DNA of 64,000 nt from Runella sp. SP2 (GCF_003711225.1 NZ_CP031030.1:2356001-2420000), one strand, 5' to 3'. Positions 17,462-26,632 are shown, counted from the first letter of the stretch. The notes: a model not told the origin generated them from the letters alone. Program-made: numbers and translations.

Positions 17462-18055
17462 ATGCTTAACTTATTCTCCCAACTAGCCACTCTTAAAACC
17501 GTTATTGATGAGGTTCAGCCACTTTCAACCGAAAGTTGGGAAGACTTCAGTACCCTTTGGAAACCATTTTCAGCTAAACGTAAAGAAGTCTTAACTGTGG
17601 CAGGTGAGCGAGAACGTTATTTGTATTTTGTACTGGAAGGCGTCCAACGGGTCTATTATTTTGACGACCAAAGCCGCGAGGCGACCTTGGTTTTTACCTA
17701 TGCGCCTTCATTTGGTGGTGTTTTGGACGCCCTGATGCTCGCCTCGCCTTCTAGGTATTATTACGAAACCCTCACTCCTTCCGTTTTTTTACGGGCTTCC
17801 ATCACCGATTTGCAACCTCTCATTGACACACGACCTGACGTCGCGGCGTTGATTCGGCTGGGGGTTTCGGATGCCTTGTCGGGCGTGCTTGAACGGCTCG
17901 TCGAGCTTCAATCGTTTAGTGCGGAAGACCGTTTTAAGCAACTATTACGGCGCAGTCCGCACATTTTACAACTGGTTCCTCACAAGTATTTGGCCAATTA
18001 TTTGGGGATGGACGCCACTAATTTCAGTAAGTTTATCAATCGAATTCGGTTGTAA
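17462..18055 (+). CDS. Crp/Fnr-family transcriptional regulator
   Basis: The ATG at 17462 gives 197 residues (MLNLFSQLATLKTV); a GTG eight codons upstream is possible. The N-terminal half has the cyclic-nucleotide-binding fold (RERYLYFVLEGVQRVYYF, EATLVFTYAPSF). The C-terminal YLANYLGMDATNFSKFINRIRL is the Crp-type recognition helix. It is divergent from the GH13-like gene and upstream of a DinB gene by 70 bp on the same strand; either could be a target. Ligand unknown. Confidence 0.85.
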   Translation: MLNLFSQLATLKTVIDEVQPLSTESWEDFSTLWKPFSAKRKEVLTVAGERERYLYFVLEGVQRVYYFDDQSREATLVFTYAPSFGGVLDALMLASPSRYYYETLTPSVFLRASITDLQPLIDTRPDVAALIRLGVSDALSGVLERLVELQSFSAEDRFKQLLRRSPHILQLVPHKYLANYLGMDATNFSKFINRIRL

Positions 18056-18125
18056 AAAATCTTGGTAAATGCCAACTCTTGAAAGTAAAACTAGGCTGAT
18101 TTTTGCAAAAAAAACGAACAAAACA

Positions 18126-18677
18126 ATGTCAAAAATCGCACAAGCCCAACTTATACAGCAGCTCGAAAATCGCATTGAGCAACATTTAAAAGATACTATT
18201 TATTCCCTCCAAAACCTCCCAGAAGATGTCTTGCTTCGTGCTGCGTCAAATGGCGGCTGGAGCATTGCGCAATGCCTCGAACACCTCAATACGTACGGTG
18301 ATTATTATTTGCCACAAATAAAATCGGGACTAGAAAAAGCCCCAAAATCGTCACCTGACACACATTTCGAAAGTTCGTGGTTGGGGGCTTATTCTATCAA
18401 AATGATGGAACCTACGACGGGTAAGAAAAAATTTAAAGCCTTTAAAGGGCATATTCCAGCAGAACAATTGGACGGGCACGCTGTAGTCGCGCGGTTTATT
18501 CAACATCAAGAAGAATTGTTGTCGTACGTAAAACAAGCGAAGTCGGTCAACCTCAACCACATTCGGATTCCGATTTCCATCACTCGGCTGATTCGACTCA
18601 AACTAGGCGATGTTTTTCAGTTTATTATCGCTCACGACGAACGGCATTTGCAGCAGGCGTTTCGCAATCTGCATTAG
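18126..18677 (+). CDS. DinB-family putative metal-dependent hydrolase/transferase
   Basis: The start at MSKIAQAQLIQQLENR gives 183 residues. WSIAQCLEHLNTYGDYYL (first metal-ligand His) and the C-terminal AHDERHLQQAFRNL (two His) form the three-histidine site of the DinB/YfiT four-helix bundle. Members act as thiol transferases (bacillithiol or similar) or have unknown roles. It follows the Crp-type regulator on the same strand and may be controlled with it. No thiol-biosynthesis gene is nearby. Confidence 0.85.
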   Translation: MSKIAQAQLIQQLENRIEQHLKDTIYSLQNLPEDVLLRAASNGGWSIAQCLEHLNTYGDYYLPQIKSGLEKAPKSSPDTHFESSWLGAYSIKMMEPTTGKKKFKAFKGHIPAEQLDGHAVVARFIQHQEELLSYVKQAKSVNLNHIRIPISITRLIRLKLGDVFQFIIAHDERHLQQAFRNLH

Positions 18678-18719
18678 AGCGGTATAACTGTCCATGCAAA
18701 TCACTTAGCTTATACTAAT

Positions 18720-18902
18720 TTACGCCAAAATGCCATAGCTAATAAAACTCAACCCTCTAATTATCAAATCTTTACCATTTACATCATTCAACAATTCAAA
18801 TGGTTTAAATCCACCTAAAGCATTGTTTGGAGTATGTAACCATAGCTCCAACTTTTCTATATTTCCAAATACTTCAAGGCCAATTTTTGTAATTTCTTCC
18901 AT
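18720..18902 (-). pseudogene. Truncated Xre/MbcA/ParS-type antitoxin (DUF2384 toxin-binding domain)
   Basis: The 60-residue frame reads FGNIEKLELWLHTPNNALGG then KPFELLNDVNGKDLIIRGL and YGILA. This is the C-terminal toxin-binding domain of the MbcA/ParS/Xre antitoxin family, where ALGG, P.ELL and the final YG(V/I).A are conserved. Whole antitoxins are about 130-160 residues and carry an N-terminal helix-turn-helix, which is missing: an in-frame stop lies 13 bases upstream of the ATG. No RES-domain toxin follows. It is most likely a remnant of a RES/Xre toxin-antitoxin locus; a short stand-alone antitoxin is less likely. Confidence 0.7.
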
Positions 18903-18979
18903 CTGTATTACCCTTTAAGTGCTGAAGCACAAGTTAATTGTTAAGTAATAAAGCAAAAGTTCTATTATAATTCAAATTA

Positions 18980-19046
18980 GCCTCGGAAGAGGCATAACCT
19001 TTGTAGATAAATCAAAAAAATCCCTACAAAGGTTATGCTTCCGCAC
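18980..19046. repeat. Palindromic noncoding repeat related to the 15.15 kb element
   Basis: GCATAACCTTTGTAG (18992-19006) pairs exactly with CTACAAAGGTTATGC (19024-19038) around an A-rich 17-base loop. The left flank GCCTCGGAAGAGGC resembles GCCTCATAGAGGC in the 15150-15361 element, and both are followed by TAAC.TTTGTAGA. This suggests a dispersed repeat family. It lies 31 bp beyond the end of the tex gene and could also act as a terminator-like hairpin for it, though no U-run follows. Confidence 0.55.
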
Positions 19047-19076
19047 ATGCGGCCCTGTCCGAAGCAATTATCAATC

Positions 19077-21200
19077 TTACAACTTCATCGTCAACGCAAT
19101 TCGCTTGCGTGACAAATCAACTTCTGTCACTTTTACCGTCACGTGCTGTTGGAGTTTTACTACTTCGTTCGGGTCTTTGATGAAACGGTTGGCCATTTGT
19201 GAAACGTGCACTAAGCCGTCTTGCTTTACCCCAATGTCAACGAATGCACCAAATGCGGTGATGTTGGTCACGATACCCGGCAGTACCATACCCTCGTGCA
19301 AATCTTCAGGTTTACGAACACGGCTGTCAAACTCAAAGGCCACGATGGTTTCCCGAGGGTCACGCGAGGGCTTTTCGAGTTCTTTCACAATGTCTTGCAA
19401 AGTCAACAAGCCAGTGGAAGCACTTACGTATTTTTGAGGGTTAATTTGGCGACGCAACTCAGGTTTTCGCATCAATTCGGCCACGTTGGTTCCCAAATCT
19501 TTCGCCATTTTTTCTACCACAGGGTAGCTTTCGGGGTGAACGGCACTGTTATCGAGCGGGTTTTCCGCATTTTCAATCCGTAGAAAACCTGCGGCTTGCT
19601 CAAATGCCTTGCCTCCCAAGCGGGGAACTTTCAGCAACTGTTGGCGCGACTTAAAATCCCCATTTTGGGCACGGTAAGCCACAATATTTTTGGCCAAAGC
19701 AGGCCCTAATCCCGACACGTACTGAAGCAGGTGTTTGCTGGCGGTATTGAGGTTGACCCCCACGGAGTTTACGCAACTTTCAACCACAGCATCCAACGCG
19801 CCTTTCAGCATATTTTGTTCGACATCGTGCTGGTATTGCCCTACCCCAATCGATTTGGGGTCAATTTTTACCAATTCTGCCAACGGATCCATCAAGCGAC
19901 GTCCAATCGACACCGCACCACGAACCGTCACGTCTTTGTCGGGAAACTCATCGCGGGCTACTTCCGAGGCCGAATAAATCGACGCACCTTGCTCCGAAAC
20001 CATGTAAATAGCCACGCCACTGATGCCGCTATTGGGGCCAAGTGGGCCATTTTTTATAAAATCTTCCGTTTCGCGTCCTGCCGTTCCGTTTCCGATGGCA
20101 ACTGCTTGAATCTGGTGTTTTTTGACCAAATTCTGAATCGTTGCTTCGGATTCCAAACGTTTATCAAACGGATAAATGACCGTATCGGCCAACAAATTTC
20201 CCTGAGAATCAAGGCAAACCACTTTACAACCTGTGCGGTAACCTGGGTCAATGGCCAATACGCGTTTTTGTCCTAAAGGCGACGCCAAGAGCAACTGACG
20301 CAGGTTTTCGGTAAAAATCTGAATGGCGTATTTATCTGCTTTTTCTTTCGACAAATTAGAAAATTCCGTTTCGATACTTGGTTTCAACAAACGCTTGTAC
20401 GCATCCGACACCGTTTGTTCTTGTTGGTCTTTGCAAGCTGGTAAGCCTTTGACAAATAAGCGGTCGAGGTATTCAATGGCTTGTTCTTCCTCGGGAGAAA
20501 TGTCAATGTTTAAGAAACCTTCCTCCTCGCCCCGTCGAATGGCCAACAAACGGTGCGAAGGAATTTTGTTGAGCGGTTCGCTGAAATCGAAGTAATCGCG
20601 GTATTTGGCGCCCTCTTCCTGTTTTCCTTTTTTGACTTTAGACGTAATGATGGCGGTACGTTCAAAGGCAAAACGCATTTTGTTACGGGCTTCGGTCGTT
20701 TCCGAAATCCACTCCGCCATAATGTCGCGCGCGCCTTGAAGTGCATCTGCTACCGACGCCACTTGGTCGTTCAAATACTTTTCTGCCAATCGCTCAGGAT
20801 TACCTTCTTTACCCGAAAAAATCACCTGTGCAAGCGGCTCCAAGCCTTTCTCAATAGCCATCGTCGCCCGCGTTTTACGCTTGGGTTTGTAAGGCAAATA
20901 AATATCCTCCAACGATTGTAAGTGATACGTATTTTCGAGCAACTTACGGAGTTCGGGCGTCAATTTACCCTGTTCTTCAATACTTTTCAGGATGGCCTCA
21001 CGGCGTTTTTCTACTTCCTGAAACTTTTGGTACTGTTCTTTAATGGCAAGGATTTGAACCTCATCGAGTTGCCCCGTCATTTCTTTCCGATAACGAGCAA
21101 TGAAAGGCACCGTAGCTCCTTCGTCGAGGAGTTGAATGGTATTTTGGGTTTGGCGTTCGCTAGTGCCCACAATGGGCGCAATGAATTGAGATGCGGTCAT
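19077..21200 (-). CDS. tex: Tex-family RNA-binding transcription accessory protein
   Basis: The 707-residue protein has the Tex order: N-terminal helical region (VPFIARYRKEMTGQLDE), YqgF/RNase H-like domain (RVLAIDPGYRTGCK, residues about 305-430), helix-hairpin-helix region (NLNTASKHLLQYVSGLGPALAKNI) and a C-terminal S1 RNA-binding domain (EGMVLPGIVTNITAFGAFVDIG to VTEVDLSRKRIALTMKL). Tex binds nucleic acid and affects transcription; it is cytoplasmic and conserved. It stands alone on the minus strand, with a divergent kinase gene upstream. Confidence 0.96.
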   Translation of the reverse strand: MTASQFIAPIVGTSERQTQNTIQLLDEGATVPFIARYRKEMTGQLDEVQILAIKEQYQKFQEVEKRREAILKSIEEQGKLTPELRKLLENTYHLQSLEDIYLPYKPKRKTRATMAIEKGLEPLAQVIFSGKEGNPERLAEKYLNDQVASVADALQGARDIMAEWISETTEARNKMRFAFERTAIITSKVKKGKQEEGAKYRDYFDFSEPLNKIPSHRLLAIRRGEEEGFLNIDISPEEEQAIEYLDRLFVKGLPACKDQQEQTVSDAYKRLLKPSIETEFSNLSKEKADKYAIQIFTENLRQLLLASPLGQKRVLAIDPGYRTGCKVVCLDSQGNLLADTVIYPFDKRLESEATIQNLVKKHQIQAVAIGNGTAGRETEDFIKNGPLGPNSGISGVAIYMVSEQGASIYSASEVARDEFPDKDVTVRGAVSIGRRLMDPLAELVKIDPKSIGVGQYQHDVEQNMLKGALDAVVESCVNSVGVNLNTASKHLLQYVSGLGPALAKNIVAYRAQNGDFKSRQQLLKVPRLGGKAFEQAAGFLRIENAENPLDNSAVHPESYPVVEKMAKDLGTNVAELMRKPELRRQINPQKYVSASTGLLTLQDIVKELEKPSRDPRETIVAFEFDSRVRKPEDLHEGMVLPGIVTNITAFGAFVDIGVKQDGLVHVSQMANRFIKDPNEVVKLQQHVTVKVTEVDLSRKRIALTMKL

Positions 21201-21425
21201 TTACGTTATTTATACTTTTAAAAATCTATATTGCTCTGTCGCTCTTTCCTATTTAGAATTGGGGAAGAAAAAGGCCCTGCGCCTCCGACGCATTGCTATT
21301 TCTACACCGAAACAGCCCGCAAATAAGCAAACAGGAGTGGTTAGGTGCAAACTATTTTAAATCTAAATCCAAAACGCTGGCACAATTGTTTTAGTCGTAC
21401 CTTCGAAAATTCAAATTTGAACTTT

Positions 21426-22406
21426 ATGCACCTCGACATCACGAAAGCACAAGCATTGCAAGAATACCTACAGGCAAAAGGATGGCTCAAAGAGTACGAG
21501 CCTATTTTTAGCCTTGAAATCCCTGGCGAAGGTAACATGAATTATACGCTTCGGGTTCGGACGCACGACCGTACGCTTATTGTCAAACAGGCTCGGCCTT
21601 ACGTAGAAAAATATCCACAAATTTCAGCTCCCTGCGAACGTGCTGTGGTTGAAGCTCATTTTTACGAGAAAATTCAAGAATTTGCCTCCATCCAAACCTT
21701 CATGCCAGCATTGATTGGAGTAGATGAAAGTGCGTGTATTCTTGCTTTGGAAGACTTAGGGACGTCGAGCGATTATACGTTTTTGTACCAACCTCAGCAA
21801 AAACTGTCGATGGTTGAAGCCGAAGCATTGGCGCATTTTTTGGCCATGTTGCATCAACTAACGTGGGAAGAAACCCTCGACGGGACGTTTGCCAACCGTG
21901 CCATGAGAGTACTCAACCATGAACATATTTTTAAGTTTCCCTTCGTGGAAAACAACGGGTTTGACCTCGATTCGCTCCATGACGGATTTCAAATGATTTC
22001 GATGGCCTATAAAGTTGACCCGTATTTGAAAAAGAAAGTAGAAGAACTGGGGCACGTCTATTTGTCGGACGGGCACAGCTTGCTGCACGGCGATTTTTAC
22101 CCAGGCAGTTGGCTAAAAACCGATTCTGGTCTGAAAGTGATTGACCCAGAATTTTGTTTTTATGGCTGTCCTGAATTTGATTTAGGCGTCCTCACCGCGC
22201 ACTTGATGATGTCCAAACAAGACGAAGATACGATTCGAAAAGTATATCAAGCCTACGGAGACGTCAAAAACCCACAGTTGGTTGACCAATTTACGGGCGT
22301 CGAAATCATGCGGCGCTTGCTCGGTTTGGCCCAATTACCCCTCTCATTGAGCTTGCTCGACAAAGAAGAATTGCTCGAAACGGCCTACGAAATGATTATG
22401 AAATAG
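21426..22406 (+). CDS. Phosphotransferase resembling 5-methylthioribose kinase (APH superfamily)
   Basis: The start at MHLDITKAQALQEYL gives 326 residues; the open frame extends upstream but without coding character. The kinase features are a nucleotide loop GEGNMNYTL (35-43), Lys54 in IVKQ, the catalytic HGDFYPGS (221-228) and metal-binding IDPEF (239-243) followed by FYG.PEFDLG. Serine instead of Asn in the catalytic loop and D-P-E-F-x-F-Y-G are features of MtnK, not of antibiotic kinases. MtnK phosphorylates methylthioribose in methionine salvage. No other salvage gene is nearby and the sequence is shorter than MtnK (about 400), so substrate is uncertain. Confidence 0.7.
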   Translation: MHLDITKAQALQEYLQAKGWLKEYEPIFSLEIPGEGNMNYTLRVRTHDRTLIVKQARPYVEKYPQISAPCERAVVEAHFYEKIQEFASIQTFMPALIGVDESACILALEDLGTSSDYTFLYQPQQKLSMVEAEALAHFLAMLHQLTWEETLDGTFANRAMRVLNHEHIFKFPFVENNGFDLDSLHDGFQMISMAYKVDPYLKKKVEELGHVYLSDGHSLLHGDFYPGSWLKTDSGLKVIDPEFCFYGCPEFDLGVLTAHLMMSKQDEDTIRKVYQAYGDVKNPQLVDQFTGVEIMRRLLGLAQLPLSLSLLDKEELLETAYEMIMK

Positions 22407-22415
22407 GCATCAAAG

Positions 22416-22439
22416 GTGGGGACGCTAGAGCATCCCCAC
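22416..22439 (+). terminator. Terminator after the phosphotransferase gene
   Basis: GTGGGGA (22416-22422) pairs with TCCCCAC (22433-22439), loop of ten bases, followed by TGCTTTTTTTA. It lies between two convergent genes and overlaps the TolC-like stop at 22425. Confidence 0.75.
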
Positions 22440-23732
22440 TGCTTTTTTATAACGCACAAGGGCAATTAAGAACTGATACACACTGTTCAAATAATTGGTT
22501 TCGGCGTTCTGAAGACTGTACTCGGTGTTTTTCAAATCAGCCAACAACAACGTCCCTTTTTCGTAGCGAAAGCGGTCGGTTTCTAGAATTTGTTGCGCCA
22601 ACTCCACGTTTTTCTTCGTGTCCAGCACATTGGCCTTTTCTTGGGTCAGAACTGTCGTTGTGTTGGTAATTTCGTATTCAAAATCTCCTTTTATTTTATC
22701 AATTGTATTGCGGTTTACTTGCGTTTTCAACGCATATTCATTGCGTAAAATGGACGTTTGTTTACCGTCATACAGGGGAATATTTAGCTTCAAACCCACG
22801 TAATTGAACGGGAACCACGTTCCCGACGAAAATGGATTAAATTTGTCATTGAGCTGGAGCGCGGTGTAGTTTCCGTAGGCACTTACTAAGGGCGCCAACC
22901 GTGATTTTTGCTTTTGCTGTAGCAATTCATTCAACCGCAACGCCGATTGTTCTTGTTTTAGCTCAGGGCGAGTATCAAGCGCGGTTTCTTGAACCGAATT
23001 TTCCGCAGTTGCCAACACTTTTTCCAAGGTTTCGGTCAGTTCCACCGAGGTTTGTTTTAAACCAATTTGGTACAAAAGGTACGCCTGATTCACCTTTAAA
23101 TCTTGTTTTGCCTTCGTCAGCGCCGTTTGAGCGTTGTTAACATCCAATTGCAGGCGGTCAAAATCGTTTTTTAGAATCGTCCCTTTTTCCCACTTCGTCT
23201 TCCCCGACTCCCAATACGCTTGCGCCCGAACAACCGCTTTTTCGGCCAAAGTTATTTTTTCTTGATTGAACAAAACGGCGTAATACGCCTCCGTAACGGC
23301 TTGTTTTATGTCTATTTTTTGCTTTTCGAGCGTAATTTTTTGACCTTCCACCGTTTCAGAGATAATCAATCGATCGTACTTGGTAGCCGCGTCATAGACT
23401 TTTTGCTCCGCCGAAAGTCCCACATTATTGTTAAACGGAACACCTAACACCAATTTGACGTCTTGGCCGTTGGCAAAAGGGGCATTTTTAAAAACCGAGG
23501 TTTGAAGTTGGGTGTTCCAACGCATATCCGCCGAGGCGTTGACCTGCGGAAGCCATTTTGCCCGAAGTTTAGCCTCTTCTCCCTCCGCAATTCGCAGTTG
23601 AAGTTGTTGGTTTTTCAGTTCGAGGCGATTATCAAGGGCCATTTTAAGGGCGTCATCAAGCGATAGTTTTTGAGCATTTACAGCCATAGGCAACAGCCCA
23701 ATTCCGAGTAAAAAAAACACGAATTTCCTCAT
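22425..23732 (-). CDS. TolC-family outer membrane efflux channel
   Basis: The 435-residue protein has a signal peptide (MRKFVFFLLGIGLLPMAVNAQ) and two OEP repeats rich in coiled-coil helices: LSLDDALKMALDNRLELKN at the start of repeat one, and EKGTLLLADLKNTEYSLQNAE near the end. It forms the outer membrane exit duct of a tripartite pump. It is the last gene of a four-gene minus-strand cluster, five bp after the permease stop. No lipobox is present. Confidence 0.92.
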   Translation of the reverse strand: MRKFVFFLLGIGLLPMAVNAQKLSLDDALKMALDNRLELKNQQLQLRIAEGEEAKLRAKWLPQVNASADMRWNTQLQTSVFKNAPFANGQDVKLVLGVPFNNNVGLSAEQKVYDAATKYDRLIISETVEGQKITLEKQKIDIKQAVTEAYYAVLFNQEKITLAEKAVVRAQAYWESGKTKWEKGTILKNDFDRLQLDVNNAQTALTKAKQDLKVNQAYLLYQIGLKQTSVELTETLEKVLATAENSVQETALDTRPELKQEQSALRLNELLQQKQKSRLAPLVSAYGNYTALQLNDKFNPFSSGTWFPFNYVGLKLNIPLYDGKQTSILRNEYALKTQVNRNTIDKIKGDFEYEITNTTTVLTQEKANVLDTKKNVELAQQILETDRFRYEKGTLLLADLKNTEYSLQNAETNYLNSVYQFLIALVRYKKAVGML

Positions 23733-23737
23733 AACAA

Positions 23738-24856
23738 TTAGGTTCTAAATACTTGAGCAGGCTCCATTTTGGTGATTTTTCGCATGGCAAACAAACTCCC
23801 CAACACGGCGATGAACAGGGTTACACCAATGAGAAAAAGAATTAAATAAGGCGTAATTTTGATGTTAAGGCTGGTTTTGGTGACATTGACAAAGCCCCGC
23901 AGCAAGACGTAGGCTATGACAAAACCGACTGTCGAATAAATAACGGCTTGCCACAAAATCAGTTGACGGATGATTCCGTTGGTTCCCCCAATGGCTTTGA
24001 GCGTGCCATAATCTTTCAATCGGTCGTTGACAGCCGAGAACATCGTTAAACCCACAATGGCAAAGCCTGTAATGATGGCAAAAACGACCAATAAGCCAAA
24101 GGAAGCGACGATACCACTGTTGAGCGCAAAGTATTTGAGACTTTCTTGGGTAAACGCTTCGCCGTCGCGGGCTTTCACGCCCAAAATCTCTTTGTTGATG
24201 TTGTTTACGACTTGTTGGTGCGTGAAGCCTGGCTCGGCTTCCACCAAAAACGCCGATGCTTGATTGGTAGAAATTCGGCACAACTTACGGGCACGTTCAA
24301 CCGTTGTAAAGCCATAGGCCACGCCTAATCCTTTGGCACTTCGGGTGTTTCCACTCAAAAAAACGCGAGCACCGTTGAATTCAAAATGGTCGCCAATTTT
24401 AATTTTCTTGGAAGAAATGGGGTCGTATTCGTCCGTAATGAGGGCGCCTTCTTGCTGTAAATCTTCCAAATTTCCTTTGACAAAATTCCACGGCCCGCCC
24501 GCGTGGCGCGGCGATTGAGTCCCGATGAGGGTAATGGGCGTTTTAGTACCATCCTTAAACTTGGCACTACCTGCGGCCACCACCATCGTATTGACCCGCT
24601 TTACGCCCGCAATACTCATCAGCTCCCGCGAAATGCGCATATCTAACAACGGCAAGTCACTAACCTGCTGACTTTTATCGCTCACAACCCAAATGTATTG
24701 CTTGTTGTTTTCGGCCAAAGAAATGGTGCCGCCTAACAAGGCAAAACAAATGCCGAGTTGTTGTCCAATCAAAAACACCGATAAAATGATACCAAACAAA
24801 ATCCCAAACATTTTGGCTTTGTCGTACCACATGAACTTAAACGCCTCTTTGAGCAT
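23738..24856 (-). CDS. ABC exporter permease (FtsX/MacB-like, DevC type)
   Basis: The 372-residue protein starts MLKEAFKFMWYDKAKMFG, with one N-terminal membrane segment (LFGIILSVFLIGQQLGICFALLG), a periplasmic MacB-like domain of about 200 residues, and an FtsX domain with three membrane segments (FGLLVVFAIITGFAIVGLTMF; LWQAVIYSTVGFVIAYVLL; PYLILFLIGVTLFIAVLGSLFAM). DYGTLKAIGGTN between segments is the coupling helix for the ATPase. With HlyD, ATPase and TolC partners it matches DevBCA-like exporters. Confidence 0.9.
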   Translation of the reverse strand: MLKEAFKFMWYDKAKMFGILFGIILSVFLIGQQLGICFALLGGTISLAENNKQYIWVVSDKSQQVSDLPLLDMRISRELMSIAGVKRVNTMVVAAGSAKFKDGTKTPITLIGTQSPRHAGGPWNFVKGNLEDLQQEGALITDEYDPISSKKIKIGDHFEFNGARVFLSGNTRSAKGLGVAYGFTTVERARKLCRISTNQASAFLVEAEPGFTHQQVVNNINKEILGVKARDGEAFTQESLKYFALNSGIVASFGLLVVFAIITGFAIVGLTMFSAVNDRLKDYGTLKAIGGTNGIIRQLILWQAVIYSTVGFVIAYVLLRGFVNVTKTSLNIKITPYLILFLIGVTLFIAVLGSLFAMRKITKMEPAQVFRT

Positions 24857-24868
24857 GGTAAATCACGT

Positions 24869-25828
24869 TTATTTGAGAAGAATAAGACAATCAACCCGAC
24901 TGCCAATGAGCGGCATTTTTCCCGCCTCCAATCGAATAGACACGTCCCGAACGCGGCGGTCTTCTTGTTCGGTCGCTTGGTCTTTAAACAACGATTTTTG
25001 TTTCAAATACGCAGCGGCGTAGCTTACCTTTCCCTCCGCCAACGTATCGCCTGTGGTTTGGGATAAAATGTAGGCTTTTTGCCCTACTTGAACCCGTTCG
25101 GCGTAGAGTTCATCCACTTCGGTTTTGGCATACAAAGGCCCTGACGGCGCAAAATCAGCGATTTGGGAGTCGTTATTGACGTACTCACCTACTTTGACCA
25201 GCACTTTCAGGATTTTGCCCGAAAGCAATGCCAGCACTTTTTTCTTTTCCAAAACGGTTTGGTAATAGTTCAAATCAGCCTTCGATTCCCCGATACGGCT
25301 TTGGGCTTGCCGAACGTTGGCCTCCGCCGTTTCTATATCTTTCACTAATTTATCAACCGTCGCTTTGCTATCATCCACGACTTGTTTGGTTTGGGCGTTG
25401 CCTTTGAACAAATCCACGTTTCGGGTGTAATTTTCTTGGGCATTAGCCAAACTAACCCGTAATCCCTCAAGCGTAGCTTGATTGGCCGCCAGGGTGGCTT
25501 GGAGCGTTGCAATCTTGCTTTCTGACTGACGAAGTTGGGCATTCTCTACGGCAACTTCCACTCGGAGTAACGGTTGGCCTTTTTTGACCGAATCGTTTTC
25601 GTCGATAAGCACCTCCAGAACGCGGCCCGTTGTACCTGCCGTTAGGCTCATAAGTCCATCTTCTGGTTCAATTCTCGCTACGCCCAAAATTTGGTCTTTG
25701 GTTGAAGGAAGTGCCACCGAATCGACCTTGGCGGCTTTTTCTTCCGACTCTGATTTTTTACCACACCCCCACCAGAGAGGGAGGCATAAAACCAACAACC
25801 ATTCTTTTTTGACTTTCTTTATTTTCAC
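24869..25828 (-). CDS. HlyD/RND-type periplasmic adaptor lipoprotein (DevB type)
   Basis: The 319-residue protein begins MKIKKVKKEWLLVLCLPLWWGC with Cys22 as probable lipid anchor, followed by a charged linker. Biotinyl-lipoyl halves flank the hairpin (GRVLEVLIDENDSVKKGQPLL and LLSGKILKVLVKVGEYV), with a long coiled coil between (QSESKIATLQATLAANQATLEG to AEANVRQAQSRIG). It links the permease to the TolC channel. It lies 12 bp before the permease gene and about 100 bp after the ATPase gene. Confidence 0.9.
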   Translation of the reverse strand: MKIKKVKKEWLLVLCLPLWWGCGKKSESEEKAAKVDSVALPSTKDQILGVARIEPEDGLMSLTAGTTGRVLEVLIDENDSVKKGQPLLRVEVAVENAQLRQSESKIATLQATLAANQATLEGLRVSLANAQENYTRNVDLFKGNAQTKQVVDDSKATVDKLVKDIETAEANVRQAQSRIGESKADLNYYQTVLEKKKVLALLSGKILKVLVKVGEYVNNDSQIADFAPSGPLYAKTEVDELYAERVQVGQKAYILSQTTGDTLAEGKVSYAAAYLKQKSLFKDQATEQEDRRVRDVSIRLEAGKMPLIGSRVDCLILLK

Positions 25829-25927
25829 GTGTGTAAATGGTTAAAATTAAAGCAGATTCAAAATATCAGTTAGAGATTGTTAATCAGCCTAATTAACGGT
25901 CAGCAAACCGCAACGATTAACTCTGTA

Positions 25928-26632
25928 TCAGCCCTTAACGTTCGTTAATTCAATAGGAATCACTAGCCCATTTTTTACCTCTACGGCACGGTCGGCGTAC
26001 TGTTGCAAGCGGGGGTCGTGGGTGACAACGGCGACCGATTTTCCTTGACGGGCCAATGTCTGTAATTCTTTCATCACTACCCCCAACGAATCTTTGTCAA
26101 GCGAAGCCGTAGGTTCATCACACAAAATCATTTTGGGGTTTGTCACCAAAGCCCGAGCAATGGCAATGCGTTGTTGTTGGCCACCAGATAACGCTTTTGG
26201 TAAATTTTTTCGGCGTTCTATCATTCCCACGGTTTCAAGGGCTTTTTGAACTCGTTTTTTTCGTTCGCTGCTGTCCAAACCGAGTAATTTTAAGGGCAAC
26301 TCAACGTTTTCTTCGGCCGTAAGTGGTGCTAAAAGATTGAAGCTTTGGAACACAAAACCAATGGTTTCCAGTCGAAGGCGGGCCAATTTTGTGGCATTCA
26401 AGGAATTGATGTGTTGTCCATCCACCCACAAATCGCCGTAGCTTGGATAAATGACACACCCCAACAGAGAAAGCAAGGTAGTTTTACCCGAACCAGAAGG
26501 GCCAATAATCAAAGTCAGTTCTCCTTCATGCAACTGGAAATCAGTCGCTTGAAGGGCAACAATTGTCTGGTCACCTGTTTTGTATTCTTTTCCCGCGCCT
26601 TTGAGTTCGGCAATGAGTTTTTTTGGATTCAT
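25928..26632 (-). CDS. ABC exporter ATPase (LolD/MacB/DevA type)
   Basis: The 234-residue protein contains Walker A GPSGSGKTTLL (residues 45-55), a Q-loop (FVFQSFNLLAPLTAEEN), the signature LSGGQQQRIAIARAL, Walker B MILCDEPTASLD and switch His (VVTHD). It powers the exporter encoded by the next three genes. It is first in the cluster, and the order ATPase-adaptor-permease-TolC gives a complete tripartite export system. The cargo is unknown; DevBCA relatives export glycolipids, others export lipopeptides or proteins. Confidence 0.94.
   Translation of the reverse strand: MNPKKLIAELKGAGKEYKTGDQTIVALQATDFQLHEGELTLIIGPSGSGKTTLLSLLGCVIYPSYGDLWVDGQHINSLNATKLARLRLETIGFVFQSFNLLAPLTAEENVELPLKLLGLDSSERKKRVQKALETVGMIERRKNLPKALSGGQQQRIAIARALVTNPKMILCDEPTASLDKDSLGVVMKELQTLARQGKSVAVVTHDPRLQQYADRAVEVKNGLVIPIELTNVKG

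Noticed and set aside
21426-22406. Aminoglycoside resistance kinase
   Set aside because: The catalytic loop has Ser instead of Asn and the IDPEF-FYG pattern fits methylthioribose kinases, not antibiotic kinases.
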